From positions 620,001-684,000 of the forward strand of contig NZ_JAPDIA010000009.1 in assembly GCF_029525575.1 (NCBI RefSeq): a stretch of DNA of 64,000 bases, read 5' to 3'. Origin of the DNA: Cohnella rhizosphaerae. GTDB lineage: Bacteria; Bacillota; Bacilli; Paenibacillales; Paenibacillaceae. A model generated the notes under the pieces. That model had not been told where the DNA came from. It saw only the letters and a program-made list of their open reading frames with translations, and did no database searches. Made by a program: the position numbers and the translations under genes. This document shows, piece by piece, positions 20,448 to 30,019 of this stretch (position 1 is its first letter; the number at the start of each line of letters is the position of its first letter).

Positions 20448-21371
20448 ATGAATCAGACAACCGCCGTAGCCAGCCCGCTGAGCGCGGAAGCGACCAAGCC
20501 GCGGGGCCGATGGAGGAAGCACTTCTGGGGCTATGCCTTCGTGCTGCCGGCCGTCGCGATTTTCCTGCTGTTCCTGTGGCTGCCGATCGTCAAAGGGATC
20601 GTGTTCAGCTTTTACCACATCGACTTCGTGAAGGGCAATTCCTACGTCGGACTCGACAATTACAAGCTGATCTTCAAGGACCCGGACGTCGGGACCGCCG
20701 TGAAGAACACCTTGTACTATATGTTTTTGTGCATCGTCATCGGATTTTGGGTGCCGATTCTGTTCGCCATCTCGATCTCCGAGCTGAGGCGCTTCCAAGG
20801 CTTCGCGCGGATCGCGGCGTATCTGCCGTACGTCGTGCCGGTCGTCGTGCTGTATGGCCTGTGGCGTTGGCTGTACGATCCGGTCGGCCCGTTCAACGCG
20901 GCGCTTGAGAAGGTCGGCATCGCGCCGATCAGCTTCATGACCGACAAAAGCTGGTCGATGATCTCGATCGTCATCATGGAGACGTGGCAGCAGTTCGGAT
21001 CCGCGATGCTCATCTATCTCGCCGCCATCCTCAGCATTCCCCGCGACTGGTACGAGGCCGCCGAGATCGACGGCGCCGGCGTCTGGCGACGCATCTGGCA
21101 TATCACGCTGCCCGCGATTCGCAACCAGATCGGCCTGCTGCTTCTTCTGCAGTTGATCGGCACCTCTCAAGGCTATCAGTCCCAGCTCGCCATGCTCGAC
21201 GGCGGACCGAACAACGCTACGCTGACCTATGCGCTCTATATCGTCAAGTATGCGTTCAACAGCTTTAATTACGGCGTCGCTTCCGCCCTCGGGGTGCTCA
21301 TGTTCCTCGTTCTCGGCGTGCTGGCCGTCATCCAGCACCGGCTGTCCGCGAGAGGAGGGAATGCGGCATGA
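20448..21371 (+). CDS. Carbohydrate ABC transporter permease, first subunit (MalF/UgpA type)
   Basis: Integral membrane subunit of a CUT1-type sugar importer, 307 aa, with six predicted membrane helices beginning at FWGYAFVLPAVAIFLLFL. The EAA loop that docks the ATPase is EAAEIDGAGVWRRIWHITLP (about 203-222). Intact. GAGGGAGACCGT precedes the ATG. It overlaps the next permease by 4 bases (ATGA). No ATPase gene is present in the locus, so a shared MsmX-like ATPase is expected. Confidence 0.92.
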   Translation: MNQTTAVASPLSAEATKPRGRWRKHFWGYAFVLPAVAIFLLFLWLPIVKGIVFSFYHIDFVKGNSYVGLDNYKLIFKDPDVGTAVKNTLYYMFLCIVIGFWVPILFAISISELRRFQGFARIAAYLPYVVPVVVLYGLWRWLYDPVGPFNAALEKVGIAPISFMTDKSWSMISIVIMETWQQFGSAMLIYLAAILSIPRDWYEAAEIDGAGVWRRIWHITLPAIRNQIGLLLLLQLIGTSQGYQSQLAMLDGGPNNATLTYALYIVKYAFNSFNYGVASALGVLMFLVLGVLAVIQHRLSARGGNAA

Positions 21372-22238
21372 AAAACGTCGAGCGCGGCATCGTCTCCAGC
21401 TACGATATGAAAAAGCCGCTGAACAAGACAATCTATATCCTGATGTGCATCGTCGTCGCCGTCATGTGCGTCAGCATGCTGTACCCGATCGCCACGGCCT
21501 TGTTCAACGGGCTTAAGGCCAACGTCGAGGTGAACTCCTTTCCGCCGCATTTCCTGCCGCAGGAATGGCACTTCGACAATTACAAGAAGGGTTGGGGCTT
21601 CATCGACCTCCCGCTGTATTTAAGAAATACGATGCTGATCTTCGTCGGCAACATGGTTGTCACCGTCGTCGTCATCGGATTCGCGGCGTTCAGCTTGTCG
21701 CGGCTGGATTGGCCGTTCCGCAAGGGCGTCTACTACTTCTTCCTGGCGACGCTGTTCATCCCGCCGACGACGTACATCATTCCGAACTTCATCAACCTGC
21801 GCGACCTGCATCTGATGAACACGTTCTGGGCTTTCTGGCTGCCGGCCGGGGCCAATGCGTTTTACCTGCTGCTGCTGAAGAGCTTCTTCGACGGCATCAA
21901 CCAGGAGCTGTTCGAGGCGTTCCGCGTCGACGGCGCATCCGAGCCTCGCGTCTTCTGGCAGCTGGCTTTCCCGCTGTCCGTGCCGATCTTCGCGACGCTT
22001 GCCATTTTCGTCTTCGCCACGTCCTGGAACGATTGGTTCTGGCCGAGCATGGTCATGGGGGGGCGAGCATTACCCGCTCGCGACCGCGATCAAGAAGTTC
22101 GTCATCGACGCGCGGCGGCTCGACCTGAACATCCGGTTCGCCATCCTGACGATGATCATGATTCCGCCGATCGTGATCTTCCTGATTTTCCAGCGATTTA
22201 TCGTGCGGGGATTGCATCTGGGTGGCGTCAAAGGATAA
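21368..22238 (+). CDS. Carbohydrate ABC transporter permease, second subunit (MalG type), frameshifted
   Basis: Partner membrane subunit of the importer, 289 aa after correction, with six helices and an EAA loop (FEAFRVDGASEPRVFWQLAFP, about 181-200). A run of seven G at 22057-22063 has one extra base; with six G the sequence reads PSMVMGGEHYPLATAIKKF and ends GLHLGGVKG. Overlaps the upstream permease by 4 bases, implying coupled translation. Confidence 0.9.
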
Positions 22239-22328
22239 GCGTTGCGTTGTAAAGCGTATGTCTCGAGCACCCGATCCTGCCGGCGTTTATCGTCGGCTAG
22301 GAGCCGGCTAAGGCGGATGCGACGCGAT

Positions 22329-22369
22329 AATGTGCGGTTCTACGCATGCCTAATGTGCGATTTTACGCA
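22329..22369 (+). promoter_or_regulatory. Direct-repeat operator upstream of the binding-protein gene
   Basis: AATGTGCGGTTCTACGCA (22329-22346) is repeated as AATGTGCGATTTTACGCA (22352-22369), 16 of 18 identical, with a 23-bp period (about two helix turns). Tandem direct repeats of this kind are typical AraC-family sites, so the YesN-like regulator is the likely ligand. A TATGAT -10 lies at 22440-22445 and an inverted TGCAC/GTGCA pair at 22410-22428. Confidence 0.55.
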
Positions 22370-22487
22370 AATCGCGGGATCGTAAACCTGCACACGATCG
22401 AAGTAGGAATGCACATCGCGAAGGTGCAAACGCCTCCATTATGATGAGCGTGTAAACCATTCATACCTATCGAAAAGGGGAGTTACC

Positions 22488-23952
22488 ATGCGCAAGACTT
22501 CAATGACACTGGCCACGCTGGCCGCCTCGGCGCTGCTGCTGTCCGCGTGCGGCGGCAATAACAACAACAATGCTTCAAGTTCCTCGTCCGCACCGCCGGC
22601 ATCTTCTTCGGCCGCGCCGTCCGCCGAAGCCAGCGGCAGCGCGAGCGCAGCGCCAGCCGACGACCTTACGCAAAAGAAAGTGACGATCAGCATCTACTAC
22701 CCGACGCCGGATCTCGTGGAGAAGCGGGCGCTCGAAGACGACAAGATCAAGCGCTTCAATGAAGTGTACCCGAACGTCACGATCGTCAAGAGCGACTGGC
22801 AGTACAACCCGAACGAGATCGGCATGAAGATGGGCGCGGGCGAAGCGCCGACCCTGTTCAACACGTACGCCACCGAAGGCAAATTCCTCGCGGAAAAAGG
22901 CTGGGCGGCCGACATTACGGACCTGTTCAACGCCTACCAGTATAAGGACCAGATGAACCCGATCCTGCAGGATCAATTCATCCTCGGCGACAAAGTGTAC
23001 GGCATCGCGCAGCAAGGCTACGTGACCGGCACCGTCGTCAACAAGAAGCTGCTCGACGGCAAAGGCGTCGCCGTACCGGCTTACGATTGGACCTGGGACG
23101 ACATGCTGAAGACGGCGCAAGCGGTTGCCGATCCGGGCAAGGGCATCGCGGGTATCGCGCCGATGGGCAAGGGCAACGAAGCAGGCTGGAATTGGACCAA
23201 CTTCCTGTTCGAAGCGGGCGGCGAGATTCAAAATGTCGCGGACGGCAAAGTTACTTCCGCATTCAATAGCGACGCGGGCGTCAAAGCGATGGAATTCTAC
23301 AACAAGCTGGCTTGGGAAGCCAAAGCCATTCCGAAAGATTGGGCGCTCGGATGGGGCGACGCGGTAGGTGCGTTCGCGCAAGGCCGCACGGCCATGGTCA
23401 TCGCCGGACCGGACGGTCCCGTCGACCAGGCGCTGAACCAGGGCGGCATGAAGCCCGAAGATGTGCTCGTATACCCGATGCCGGCGGCCGCAGCAGGCGG
23501 CAAGCACACCGGCGTTCTCGGCGGCGACTTCCTCGTCATCAACCCGAACGCCACCAAGGACGAGCAAGCGATCGCGTTCCAGTACGCCGTGTTCGACTAC
23601 TTCTCCGACAAGGGGCTCGCTTCCGTCGAGGAGAACATCCAGGCGCGCAAAAAAAGACAACAAGTACTTCATCCCGCCGGTCATCCAGTACTTCAAGGAC
23701 GACTCCGAATACGGCAAGAAAGTTCGCGACGTCTACGCCAAGTACGACAACGTCTACCAGTACAACGCCGACTCCCTGGCGCTGCTCGACGGCAAACCGG
23801 AAGCGCAATACAACACGCAGGACTACTACGCTGCGATGACCAACGTCATCCAGGAAGTATTCTCCAAGAAAGGCACCGACGTCAAAGCCCAGCTCGACGC
23901 CGCGGCCAAGACGATGCAATCCAAATTCTACGACGCCATCAAAGTCGAATAG
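22488..23952 (+). CDS. Sugar-binding lipoprotein of the ABC importer, frameshifted
   Basis: Extracellular solute-binding protein, family 1, 487 aa. The signal peptide ends in the lipobox LLSAC (Cys about 21), followed by an Asn/Ser/Ala-rich tether (22-65), then the binding domain. An AAGGGGAG site precedes the ATG. A run of seven A (23649-23655) holds one extra base; with six A it reads QARKKDNKYFIPPV and runs to the stop at 23952. It lies last in the locus, 250 bases after the permeases with its own likely promoter, which would allow it to be made in excess of the membrane subunits. Confidence 0.9.
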
Positions 23953-23963
23953 CAGTGTGACAG

Positions 23964-23995
23964 CGCCGCGCGGGCGGATGCCCGCGCGGCGTTTT
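23964..23995 (+). terminator. Terminator after the binding-protein gene
   Basis: CGCCGCGCGGGC and GCCCGCGCGGCG make a perfect 12-bp stem with a GGAT loop, followed by TTTTC. Confidence 0.93.
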
Positions 23996-24029
23996 CTTAT
24001 GTAGCTGCATAAGAGATAGCTACATCGTG

Positions 24030-24480
24030 AGTCATCCTGCGCCATCGCGCAGTCGTCGAAGTCTCGGCTAAGAACAAACTAACCATCATGCGCCACCGCG
24101 CCTCCGCCGAAGTCTCGGTTAGGAACAAATTAGCCATCCTGCGCCATTACGCCTCCGTCGAAGTCTCGTTAGGAACAAATTAGCCATCCTGCGCTATTGC
24201 GCCTCCGCCGAAGTCTCGGTTAGGAACAAACTAGCATCCTGCGCCATCGCGCGGTCGTCGAAGTCTCGGTTAGGAACAAATTAGCCATCCTGCGCTTTGC
24301 GCCTCCGCCGAAGTCTCGGTTAGGAACAAACTAGCATCCTGCGCCATCGTACGGTCGTCGAAGTCTCGGTTAAGAACAAACTAACCATCCTGCGCTATTG
24401 CGCCTCCGCCGAAGTCTCGGTTAGGAACGAAACTAGCTAACTCGCTCGGCGCTCTTCCGCAAAAGTCTCGCCTAGGAGCA
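24030..24480 (+). repeat. Tandem array 1: about nine copies of a 50-51 bp unit
   Basis: The anchor GAAGTCTCGGTTAGGAAC recurs at about 24058, 24110, 24160, 24210, 24260, 24310, 24360, 24411 and 24463. The whole unit is conserved, including the C/T-rich half (CATCCTGCGCCATCGCGCC). Some copies are 50 bp, some 51, so it is not kept in frame and is unlikely to be coding. Spacers are not unique, so this is not CRISPR. The core is the inverse of the core in the array at 25399-25775. Confidence 0.93.
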
Positions 24481-24530
24481 GACGATCCAGCGTTCCCGCA
24501 CGCACAGTCTTTCACCTGCCGAAGCTTCCA

Positions 24531-25220
24531 TTACATTAAACTTTTATACAGTTTGGGCAGTACTGCGTAACTTGTAATTCGACCGCTAGGCGTGCGGTTT
24601 GATTTAACGATCCCTTTCGCATCCAAGGCTTGCAGTCCCGCAAAAGCCGCTTGATGACCGATTTTGAGTGCGGTCATTACCTCTTTGATCTTGATCGTGC
24701 TTCTCTGCTTGCCGCACCAGTGCAGTATCGCACGTTCAATCAGATTTAATTCAAGCGCGTTAGCTCCGTTGCCACCATATCCCCAAGTTGCCATCGCCAT
24801 TAATAACGTTTGCTGACAGCGTTTCGGTCTTTCCAACATGTCGTCCCTACTGAATCGAAGAATATGCCAGCCGTCGATGAGGAAGAGATTTTGCCGCTCA
24901 AGATTATCCGCAAACCTGTACCTGTTTACGTCTCTATAATGAGTTCCGTAAGCATCCGATTCCACGAACATACCTCTGTAAGCGCCTGGCGGTACATAGG
25001 CATTGTCAACAAATCGAACGACCCCATTGAAGTCAGCCACTTCGTATTCTGGAAAAATATAATCGAGATTTCCGACAGCCGGCCACCACACGCTCTCGAG
25101 AGCTAACTTTTCGTTGTATCTGTCGCAGTCCTTCAGTCTCCTTTTTCGCTCGCCTTTACTGCTACGAATCGCCTTTGCCATCATTTCCTGATAAGCCGTC
25201 TCGAACAAGCGGTCTGACAC
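24531..25220 (-). CDS. Vsr/DUF559-like PD-(D/E)XK endonuclease with a C-terminal winged helix
   Basis: Predicted 229-aa protein. The middle section matches the DUF559/very-short-patch-repair-like nuclease fold: Asp in RFVDNAYVPP (about 72), FVESDAYGTH (Glu87, Asp89, His94), then a conserved helix with NLERQN (106-111) and DGWHILRF (116-123). The N-terminal 40 residues are basic and helical. The C-terminal 75 residues (from NLIERAILHW) resemble a winged helix-turn-helix (IKEVMTALKIGHQAAFAGLQ). GTG at 25220 is preferred because GAGGGGGG lies 8 bases upstream; the frame is open to TTG 25244. GC content is lower than in the flanking genes. Oppositely oriented repeat arrays lie on both sides. Target and role are unknown. 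Confidence 0.72.
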   Translation of the reverse strand: MSDRLFETAYQEMMAKAIRSSKGERKRRLKDCDRYNEKLALESVWWPAVGNLDYIFPEYEVADFNGVVRFVDNAYVPPGAYRGMFVESDAYGTHYRDVNRYRFADNLERQNLFLIDGWHILRFSRDDMLERPKRCQQTLLMAMATWGYGGNGANALELNLIERAILHWCGKQRSTIKIKEVMTALKIGHQAAFAGLQALDAKGIVKSNRTPSGRITSYAVLPKLYKSLM

Positions 25221-25250
25221 GATTAATGCCCCCCTCGGTAACAAAATAAA

Positions 25251-25287
25251 AGGCCGCCCGTCCGAATAGCTTCGGAGCAGACGGCCT
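25251..25287 (-). terminator. Hairpin with T tail between array 2 and the nuclease gene
   Basis: On the minus strand AGGCCG...CGGCCT enclose a second CCGAA/TTCGG pairing, followed by TTTTATTTT. It would end a minus-strand transcript coming from array 2 just 30 bases before the nuclease start, either as an ordinary terminator or an attenuator. Confidence 0.7.
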
Positions 25288-25398
25288 GTGCTTCAGGCTG
25301 CATATCAATTGCTGTAGTTATTAGCTTACCTGACTTTGCCGGAGTAGACAAGACAGAGATTTATTCTCAGGTTCGGCGTGCAAAAGGGGAAGCAACTT

Positions 25399-25775
25399 TT
25401 GTTTCTAACCGAGATTTCTTCGACATTGCGACTCGCTAGGCAGTCGAGTTAGTTCCTATCCGGGACTTCTGCGAATGAGAGGTACTGGGGCGAGATTGGT
25501 TAGTTCCTATCCGGGACTTCTGAGACTGAGAGGTACTGGGGCGAGGTTGGTTAGTTCCTATCCGGGACTTCTGAGACTGAGAGGTACTGGGGCGAGGTTG
25601 ATTAGTTTCTATCCGGGACTTCTGCGACTGAGAGGCTGGGCGGGTAGGCTGGTTAGTTCCTGTCCGGGACTTCTGCGGTAGAGCGATGCGGTAGGTAGAC
25701 GAATTAGTTTCTAACTGGGACTTCTGCGACAGAGGGGCATGGACAGCAGGGAGGGTAGTTCCTATCCGGGAACAT
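25399..25775 (-). repeat. Tandem array 2: eight copies, exact 51-bp period, inverse of array 1
   Basis: The GGGACTTCT-type core (degenerate in the first copy) recurs at 25411, 25462, 25513, 25564, 25615, 25666, 25717 and 25768, exactly 51 bp apart. The conserved part is about 26 bp (TTAGTTCCTATCCGGGACTT onward); the other 25 bp are G/A-rich and vary between copies. Read on the minus strand the core is GAAGTCCCGGATAGGAAC, the same family as array 1 (GAAGTCTCGGTTAGGAAC). Period 51 keeps frames open on both strands, but no ribosome site supports translation. Confidence 0.93.
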
Positions 25776-25790
25776 TTCACCTCCGTAATC

Positions 25791-25809
25791 CTACGCATAC
25801 AATGCGTAG
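25791..25809. promoter_or_regulatory. Palindromic operator candidate upstream of the glucosidase gene
   Basis: CTACGCAT-ACA-ATGCGTAG is a perfect 8+8 inverted repeat with a 3-base centre, about 33 bp upstream of the -10 at 25842. It is probably a site for a dimeric regulator not encoded next to it. Confidence 0.5.
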
Positions 25810-25836
25810 TCCCGCTTATTACGCGTCCGCACGGCG

Positions 25837-25847
25837 TTTGCTATGAT
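25837..25847 (+). promoter_or_regulatory. Extended -10 promoter of the GH31 gene
   Basis: TTTGCTATGAT contains TGnTATGAT (-10 at 25842-25847). No good -35 is seen, as expected for an extended -10. The start codon is 35 bases downstream. Confidence 0.55.
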
Positions 25848-25881
25848 GGAGCAATCTTAGTAAGCAGAGGTGTCGCATCGC

Positions 25882-28332
25882 ATGTTGACTAGCGAAGAGA
25901 TTCATCCCGATCATCAGGGTCCGGGCAAGGACCCGTTCAAGCACTCGCTGAGCCGGATCGGGCGATTGACCGGCGCCGCACGGTTGGAAGACGGAGCCGT
26001 TACTCTATACGGCGACAACGCGAATCTGGCGATCGTCCCCGTCGCGGCGGGCATTTTAAGACTCAAAGTCTTTTTCGGCGAAAACGCTCCCGATCTCGGC
26101 ACGACGCCCGCCATCTTGCCGCTAGCCGGACCTGGGGACAGCGCGTTGACTGAAGACGAGGAGGCTTACACAATCGATTCGCCGGGACTGCGGGCGGTCG
26201 CCGTCAAGTCGCCGTTCAGCCTTAAGGTCTATGACGACCGTGGCGGGCTGCTGGCCAACCTGCTCGGCATCGAATGGAACGAGAAGCGGTCGCAGACGGC
26301 GCTGCTTGCGATGGACGATCGCTCTCATTTTTACGGGCTCGGCGAGAAGACGGGTTTCCTCGATAAAAAGGGCGAGCGCTACGAGATGTGGAACAGCGAC
26401 GTGTATGCGCCGCATGTGCCGGATATCGAGGCGTTGTACCAGTCGATTCCGTGGAGCATTCATTTCCGCTACGGCCTCCCTGCTTACGGCGTGCTGCTCG
26501 ACAACCCGGGACGTACCGCATTCGACATGCGCACTCGCGCGGATCGCTATCAGATCTCGGCGGAGAAGGGCGCGCTGGATCTCTATATCGTCCAGGGACC
26601 GACGCTCAAGGACGTCGTCCGCCATCTCACGGCGCTCACCGGGCGCACGCCGCTGCCGCCGAAGTGGGCCGTCGGCTATCAGCAATCCCGCTACAGCTAT
26701 ATGAGCCAGGAAGAAGTGCTGAAGGTGGCGAGGACGTTCCGGGAGAAAAAAATTCCGTGCGACGTCCTGTACCTGGACATCCACTATATGGACGAGTATC
26801 GGGTGTTCACCTGGGATCCGGTCGCGTTCCCGCGGCCGCATGAGATGATGCGGGAGCTTGAAGCGCTCGGCTTCAACCTGGTTCCGATCGTCGATCCGGG
26901 GGTCAAGAAGGACCCGTCTTACGGTCCGTACCGCGAAGGCGTCCAGAACGGGTACTTCTGCCGCAAGCTCGAGGGCGACATTTTCATCGGACCGGTGTGG
27001 CCGGGGCCGAGCGCGTTCCCGGACTTTACGGACGACGGCGCGGCAGCTTGGTGGGGCGATCTTCACGTTCATTACGCGAGCCACGGCATCAAAGGCATCT
27101 GGAACGATATGAACGAGCCGTCCGTCTTCAACGAGTCCAAGACGATGGACCTCGACGTCGTTCACGCCAACAACGGAGATCCGAGGACGCACGGCGAGCT
27201 GCACAATTTGTACGGCATGCTCATGTCGAAGGCGACGCAGGAAGGCATGAAGCGTCACCTGAACGGCGAGCGGCCATTTGTTCTGACGCGCGCGGGCTAT
27301 GCAGGCATTCAGCGGTATGCGACCGTGTGGACGGGCGACAACCGGGCTTACTGGGAGCACCTCGCGATGAGCATTCCGATGGTGCTTAATCTGGGTCTTT
27401 CGGGCGTCGCGTTCGCGGGACCGGATATCGGCGGCTTCTCGCACCATACGACGGGCGAGCTGCTCGCGCGCTGGACGCAGGCAGGCGCGTTCACTCCGTT
27501 CTGCCGCAATCACAGCGCCATCGATACGATCCGGCAGGAGCCATGGTTGTTCGGGGAAAAGGTGGAAGACATCTGTCGCAGCTATATCGGTCTGCGTTAT
27601 CGGCTTATGCCGACGCTGTATTCGCTGTTCTACGAGGCGTCCGAATCGGGACTTCCGATCGTGCGGCCGCTGCTTATGGAATATCCGGACGATGCGAACG
27701 TTTATAACCTGTGCGATCAGTTCCTTTTCGGGCCGGACTTGCTGATCGCGCCGATCCTGCGTCCCGGCACGTTCTCGCGTGCCGTTTATTTGCCGGCAGG
27801 CGTCTGGATCGATTACTGGACGGGCGAGCGACATGAAGGCGGCCGCTGGATCCTGGCGGACGCGCCGCTTGCGACGATGCCGATGTACGTCCGCGCGGGC
27901 GGGATCCTTGCGGAGCAACCGCTTGCGATGTACGCGGACGACGCAACCGCGCAGTCAGAACCGATCACGCTGACCGTATATGCGGGAGGAGACGGCCAAT
28001 TCCGTCTGTATGAAGACGACGGCAGGACGTATGCGTACGAGCAAGGGGCATATCGGCTTCGCGAGTTCAACTGGTCTGAGCAAAACGGCGCAGGCAAGCT
28101 GCGCTGCCAGACGGCGCACGATGGCTTGCCGCACGAGAGCCAGAAGGAGGACTCGGACGCGAATGCCGACAAGCAGACGCTCCGGATCGTGGTGCGGCAG
28201 CTTTCTTCGGCGCCCGCGCAAGCGATCGCTTCTGGCGCCACGCTGCAAGAATGGACATACGACGCTGCAACCCGGCAGCTTTACGCAGTCGTCGAAGGCG
28301 CGGCTGGCAATTTCGAACTGCGGCTTTTCTAA
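25882..28332 (+). CDS. GH31 alpha-glucosidase
   Basis: Predicted cytoplasmic alpha-glucosidase of about 816 aa, releasing glucose (or a related sugar) from alpha-glucosides. It has the GH31 N-terminal beta domain, FYGLGEKTG, the barrel start VLYLDIHYMD, the nucleophile motif GIWNDMNEPSVF (about residues 407-418) and DIGGF with the acid/base region after it. No signal peptide. ATG 25882 is chosen: AGAGG lies 11 bases before it; GTG 25870 has no ribosome site. Intact. It sits 1.9 kb after a sugar importer and may handle what that imports, but the array and nuclease between them argue for independent transcription. Confidence 0.93.
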   Translation: MLTSEEIHPDHQGPGKDPFKHSLSRIGRLTGAARLEDGAVTLYGDNANLAIVPVAAGILRLKVFFGENAPDLGTTPAILPLAGPGDSALTEDEEAYTIDSPGLRAVAVKSPFSLKVYDDRGGLLANLLGIEWNEKRSQTALLAMDDRSHFYGLGEKTGFLDKKGERYEMWNSDVYAPHVPDIEALYQSIPWSIHFRYGLPAYGVLLDNPGRTAFDMRTRADRYQISAEKGALDLYIVQGPTLKDVVRHLTALTGRTPLPPKWAVGYQQSRYSYMSQEEVLKVARTFREKKIPCDVLYLDIHYMDEYRVFTWDPVAFPRPHEMMRELEALGFNLVPIVDPGVKKDPSYGPYREGVQNGYFCRKLEGDIFIGPVWPGPSAFPDFTDDGAAAWWGDLHVHYASHGIKGIWNDMNEPSVFNESKTMDLDVVHANNGDPRTHGELHNLYGMLMSKATQEGMKRHLNGERPFVLTRAGYAGIQRYATVWTGDNRAYWEHLAMSIPMVLNLGLSGVAFAGPDIGGFSHHTTGELLARWTQAGAFTPFCRNHSAIDTIRQEPWLFGEKVEDICRSYIGLRYRLMPTLYSLFYEASESGLPIVRPLLMEYPDDANVYNLCDQFLFGPDLLIAPILRPGTFSRAVYLPAGVWIDYWTGERHEGGRWILADAPLATMPMYVRAGGILAEQPLAMYADDATAQSEPITLTVYAGGDGQFRLYEDDGRTYAYEQGAYRLREFNWSEQNGAGKLRCQTAHDGLPHESQKEDSDANADKQTLRIVVRQLSSAPAQAIASGATLQEWTYDAATRQLYAVVEGAAGNFELRLF

Positions 28333-28406
28333 TGGAGTTGCCGGCTCGGGACGAATAGGCGGGCAGCGCGCACGCACGGTCCGGACAAAAATATACGAAG
28401 TGTACA

Positions 28407-28437
28407 GGTCTCCGGCACGGCAGCCGGAGACCGTTTT
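28407..28437 (+). terminator. Terminator after the GH31 gene
   Basis: GGTCTCCGGC and GCCGGAGACC form a perfect 10-bp stem with an ACGGCA loop, followed by GTTTTC. Confidence 0.85.
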
Positions 28438-28516
28438 CTGTCTGTCAGGAAACTTTTGGCGGATCTCCCGCGTCTATTCCTATTAACAGGCTGTAAGAGG
28501 AGAGGAAGGGATTGGA

Positions 28517-30008
28517 TTGTCGATTATAGCAAGAAGACTGCCGCACGCGCTGCTGGCCGCAGCGCTTCTTCTGCCTTCAGGCGCCGTCGCTTCGGCAGTT
28601 GCGCCGAAGACCGCAGCCGCTTCATCGGCTTTGCCGGCAGCCGCGCCGGGCATCGCCGCAACGAACCCGTACGCCTTCGTTCAAGTCGCCGCCGGCGATT
28701 ATTACTCGACCGCCCTGCGCGCGGACGGCTCGGTCTGGGCTTGGGGCCGGACGCTGTTCGGCGAGCTCGGCGTCCTGGAGTCCCGCGTCACGAGCGACAT
28801 CGACAGGCCGGTCCGTCTCTTCGGGCTGCCGGCGATCGCCGCGATCTCGACGAACGGCGCAGGCACGCAGGCCGGCGTCGCGACGGACGGAACCGTCTGG
28901 GAGTGGGGCTCGAGAGGCGCGGTCCAGGGCGGCACGACGCTGCCGACGCAAATCCCCGGCTTGCAGGACGCGAAGGCGGCCGTGCCGGGCTTCGCGCTTA
29001 AGAAGGACGGCACGCTGTGGAGGTGGACGTACGAGCCGCAGGCAGGGGACAAGCCCAAGATCGCCGTCGCGCAGATCGCGGGCACCTATCGCTTCGCGAG
29101 CATGACCGCCGGCGGCGATCTCGTGTACGCGATCGACGGCGCAGGCGCCGTCTGGGGCTTCGGGGCGATTCGCGAGTCCGGCGGCAGCGGGCTCGCGATC
29201 TTAACCCCCGCGCGCCTCGCAGGCTTTCCGGCAATGAAGCAGCTGTCCGCCTACCAGGATCGGCTCGTCGGCGTCGATACGGCGGGCCGGGCGTGGCAGG
29301 CGCAATTGGACTTCAATGCGCTTTACCAGCAGGCCAAGCCGGGGGCGGTGAAGGTTAAGGGCAAGCCGACGCGTTTTGCGTCGACGCTCAAGGCCGAAGA
29401 AGCGGAGATCGCGAGCTTCGGCTCCGTGCTCATTCGTACCGCTTCAGGCGAGGTGTGGACGACAAACAACTGGCTGACCGGCAAGGCGGGCAAGATCGGC
29501 GGCTGGTCCGGCATTCGCGAGATCGCCGCCGGCTATCATCACGGCTTGGGGATCGATTCGCTGGGCAGGCTGTGGGGCATCGGCGGAAACCAATGGTTCG
29601 AGGCGGGTTCCCCCCAACGTGAACGACGCGCGGATGCTATACAAGCCTGCGCGCGTGCTGCCGGCGATCGGCGTACAGGTCGACGGCAAGCCGCTCGCCT
29701 CGGGCTATCCGGCGGCGATGGCGGCGGATCGCGTCTATGTGCCGCTTAAGGATACGGTACGTTCGCTTGGCGGGACCTTCCAGGCAACGCAGGACGGCGC
29801 CTATGAGATCGCGCTCGGCAAGGCCACGGCCGTCTTCCGTTTCAACGACGCGCAAGCGACGTTCGACGGCTCGCCGGCGACGCTGGCCGGCAAACCGTAT
29901 ATGTCGGCAGGCGCGGTCATGGTACCGGCCTCCTTGTTCAAGCAGATGGGGATCGCGGTCGTCTGGAACGCCAAGTCGGGCGAGCTTAGCTTGAGCCGCC
30001 AGGCTTAA
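28517..30008 (+). CDS. Exported RCC1-repeat protein with a C-terminal copper amine oxidase N-like stalk domain
   Basis: Predicted 496-aa secreted protein. Signal peptide (PHALLAAALLLPSGAVASA), then about six RCC1-type blades (residues 50-370), each with the pattern of a hydrophobic strand followed by DGSVWAWG or similar (DGTVWEWGS, DGTLWRW, AGAVWGFG, LGRLWGIGG). The last 110 residues are a stalk domain (VQVDGKPLASG, VYVPLKDTVRSLGG, MVPASLFKQMG). TTG at 28517 is the start, after a GAGGAGAGGAAGG site. The C run 29610-29615 has one extra base; with five C it reads AGSPNVNDARMLYKP. Function is probably surface or matrix binding; no enzyme motif is seen. Confidence 0.82.
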
Positions 30009-30019
30009 CGCAAGGCAAA

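Noticed and set aside
24030..25775. CRISPR arrays
   Set aside because: Units have regular spacing, but the would-be spacers are related to each other (two are identical) and the repeats are degenerate. No cas gene is near.
25436..25798. A 120-residue repeat protein on the minus strand of array 2
   Set aside because: It is open only because the period is 51 bp. It lacks a properly spaced ribosome site and its sequence is low-complexity Ser/Gln/Pro.
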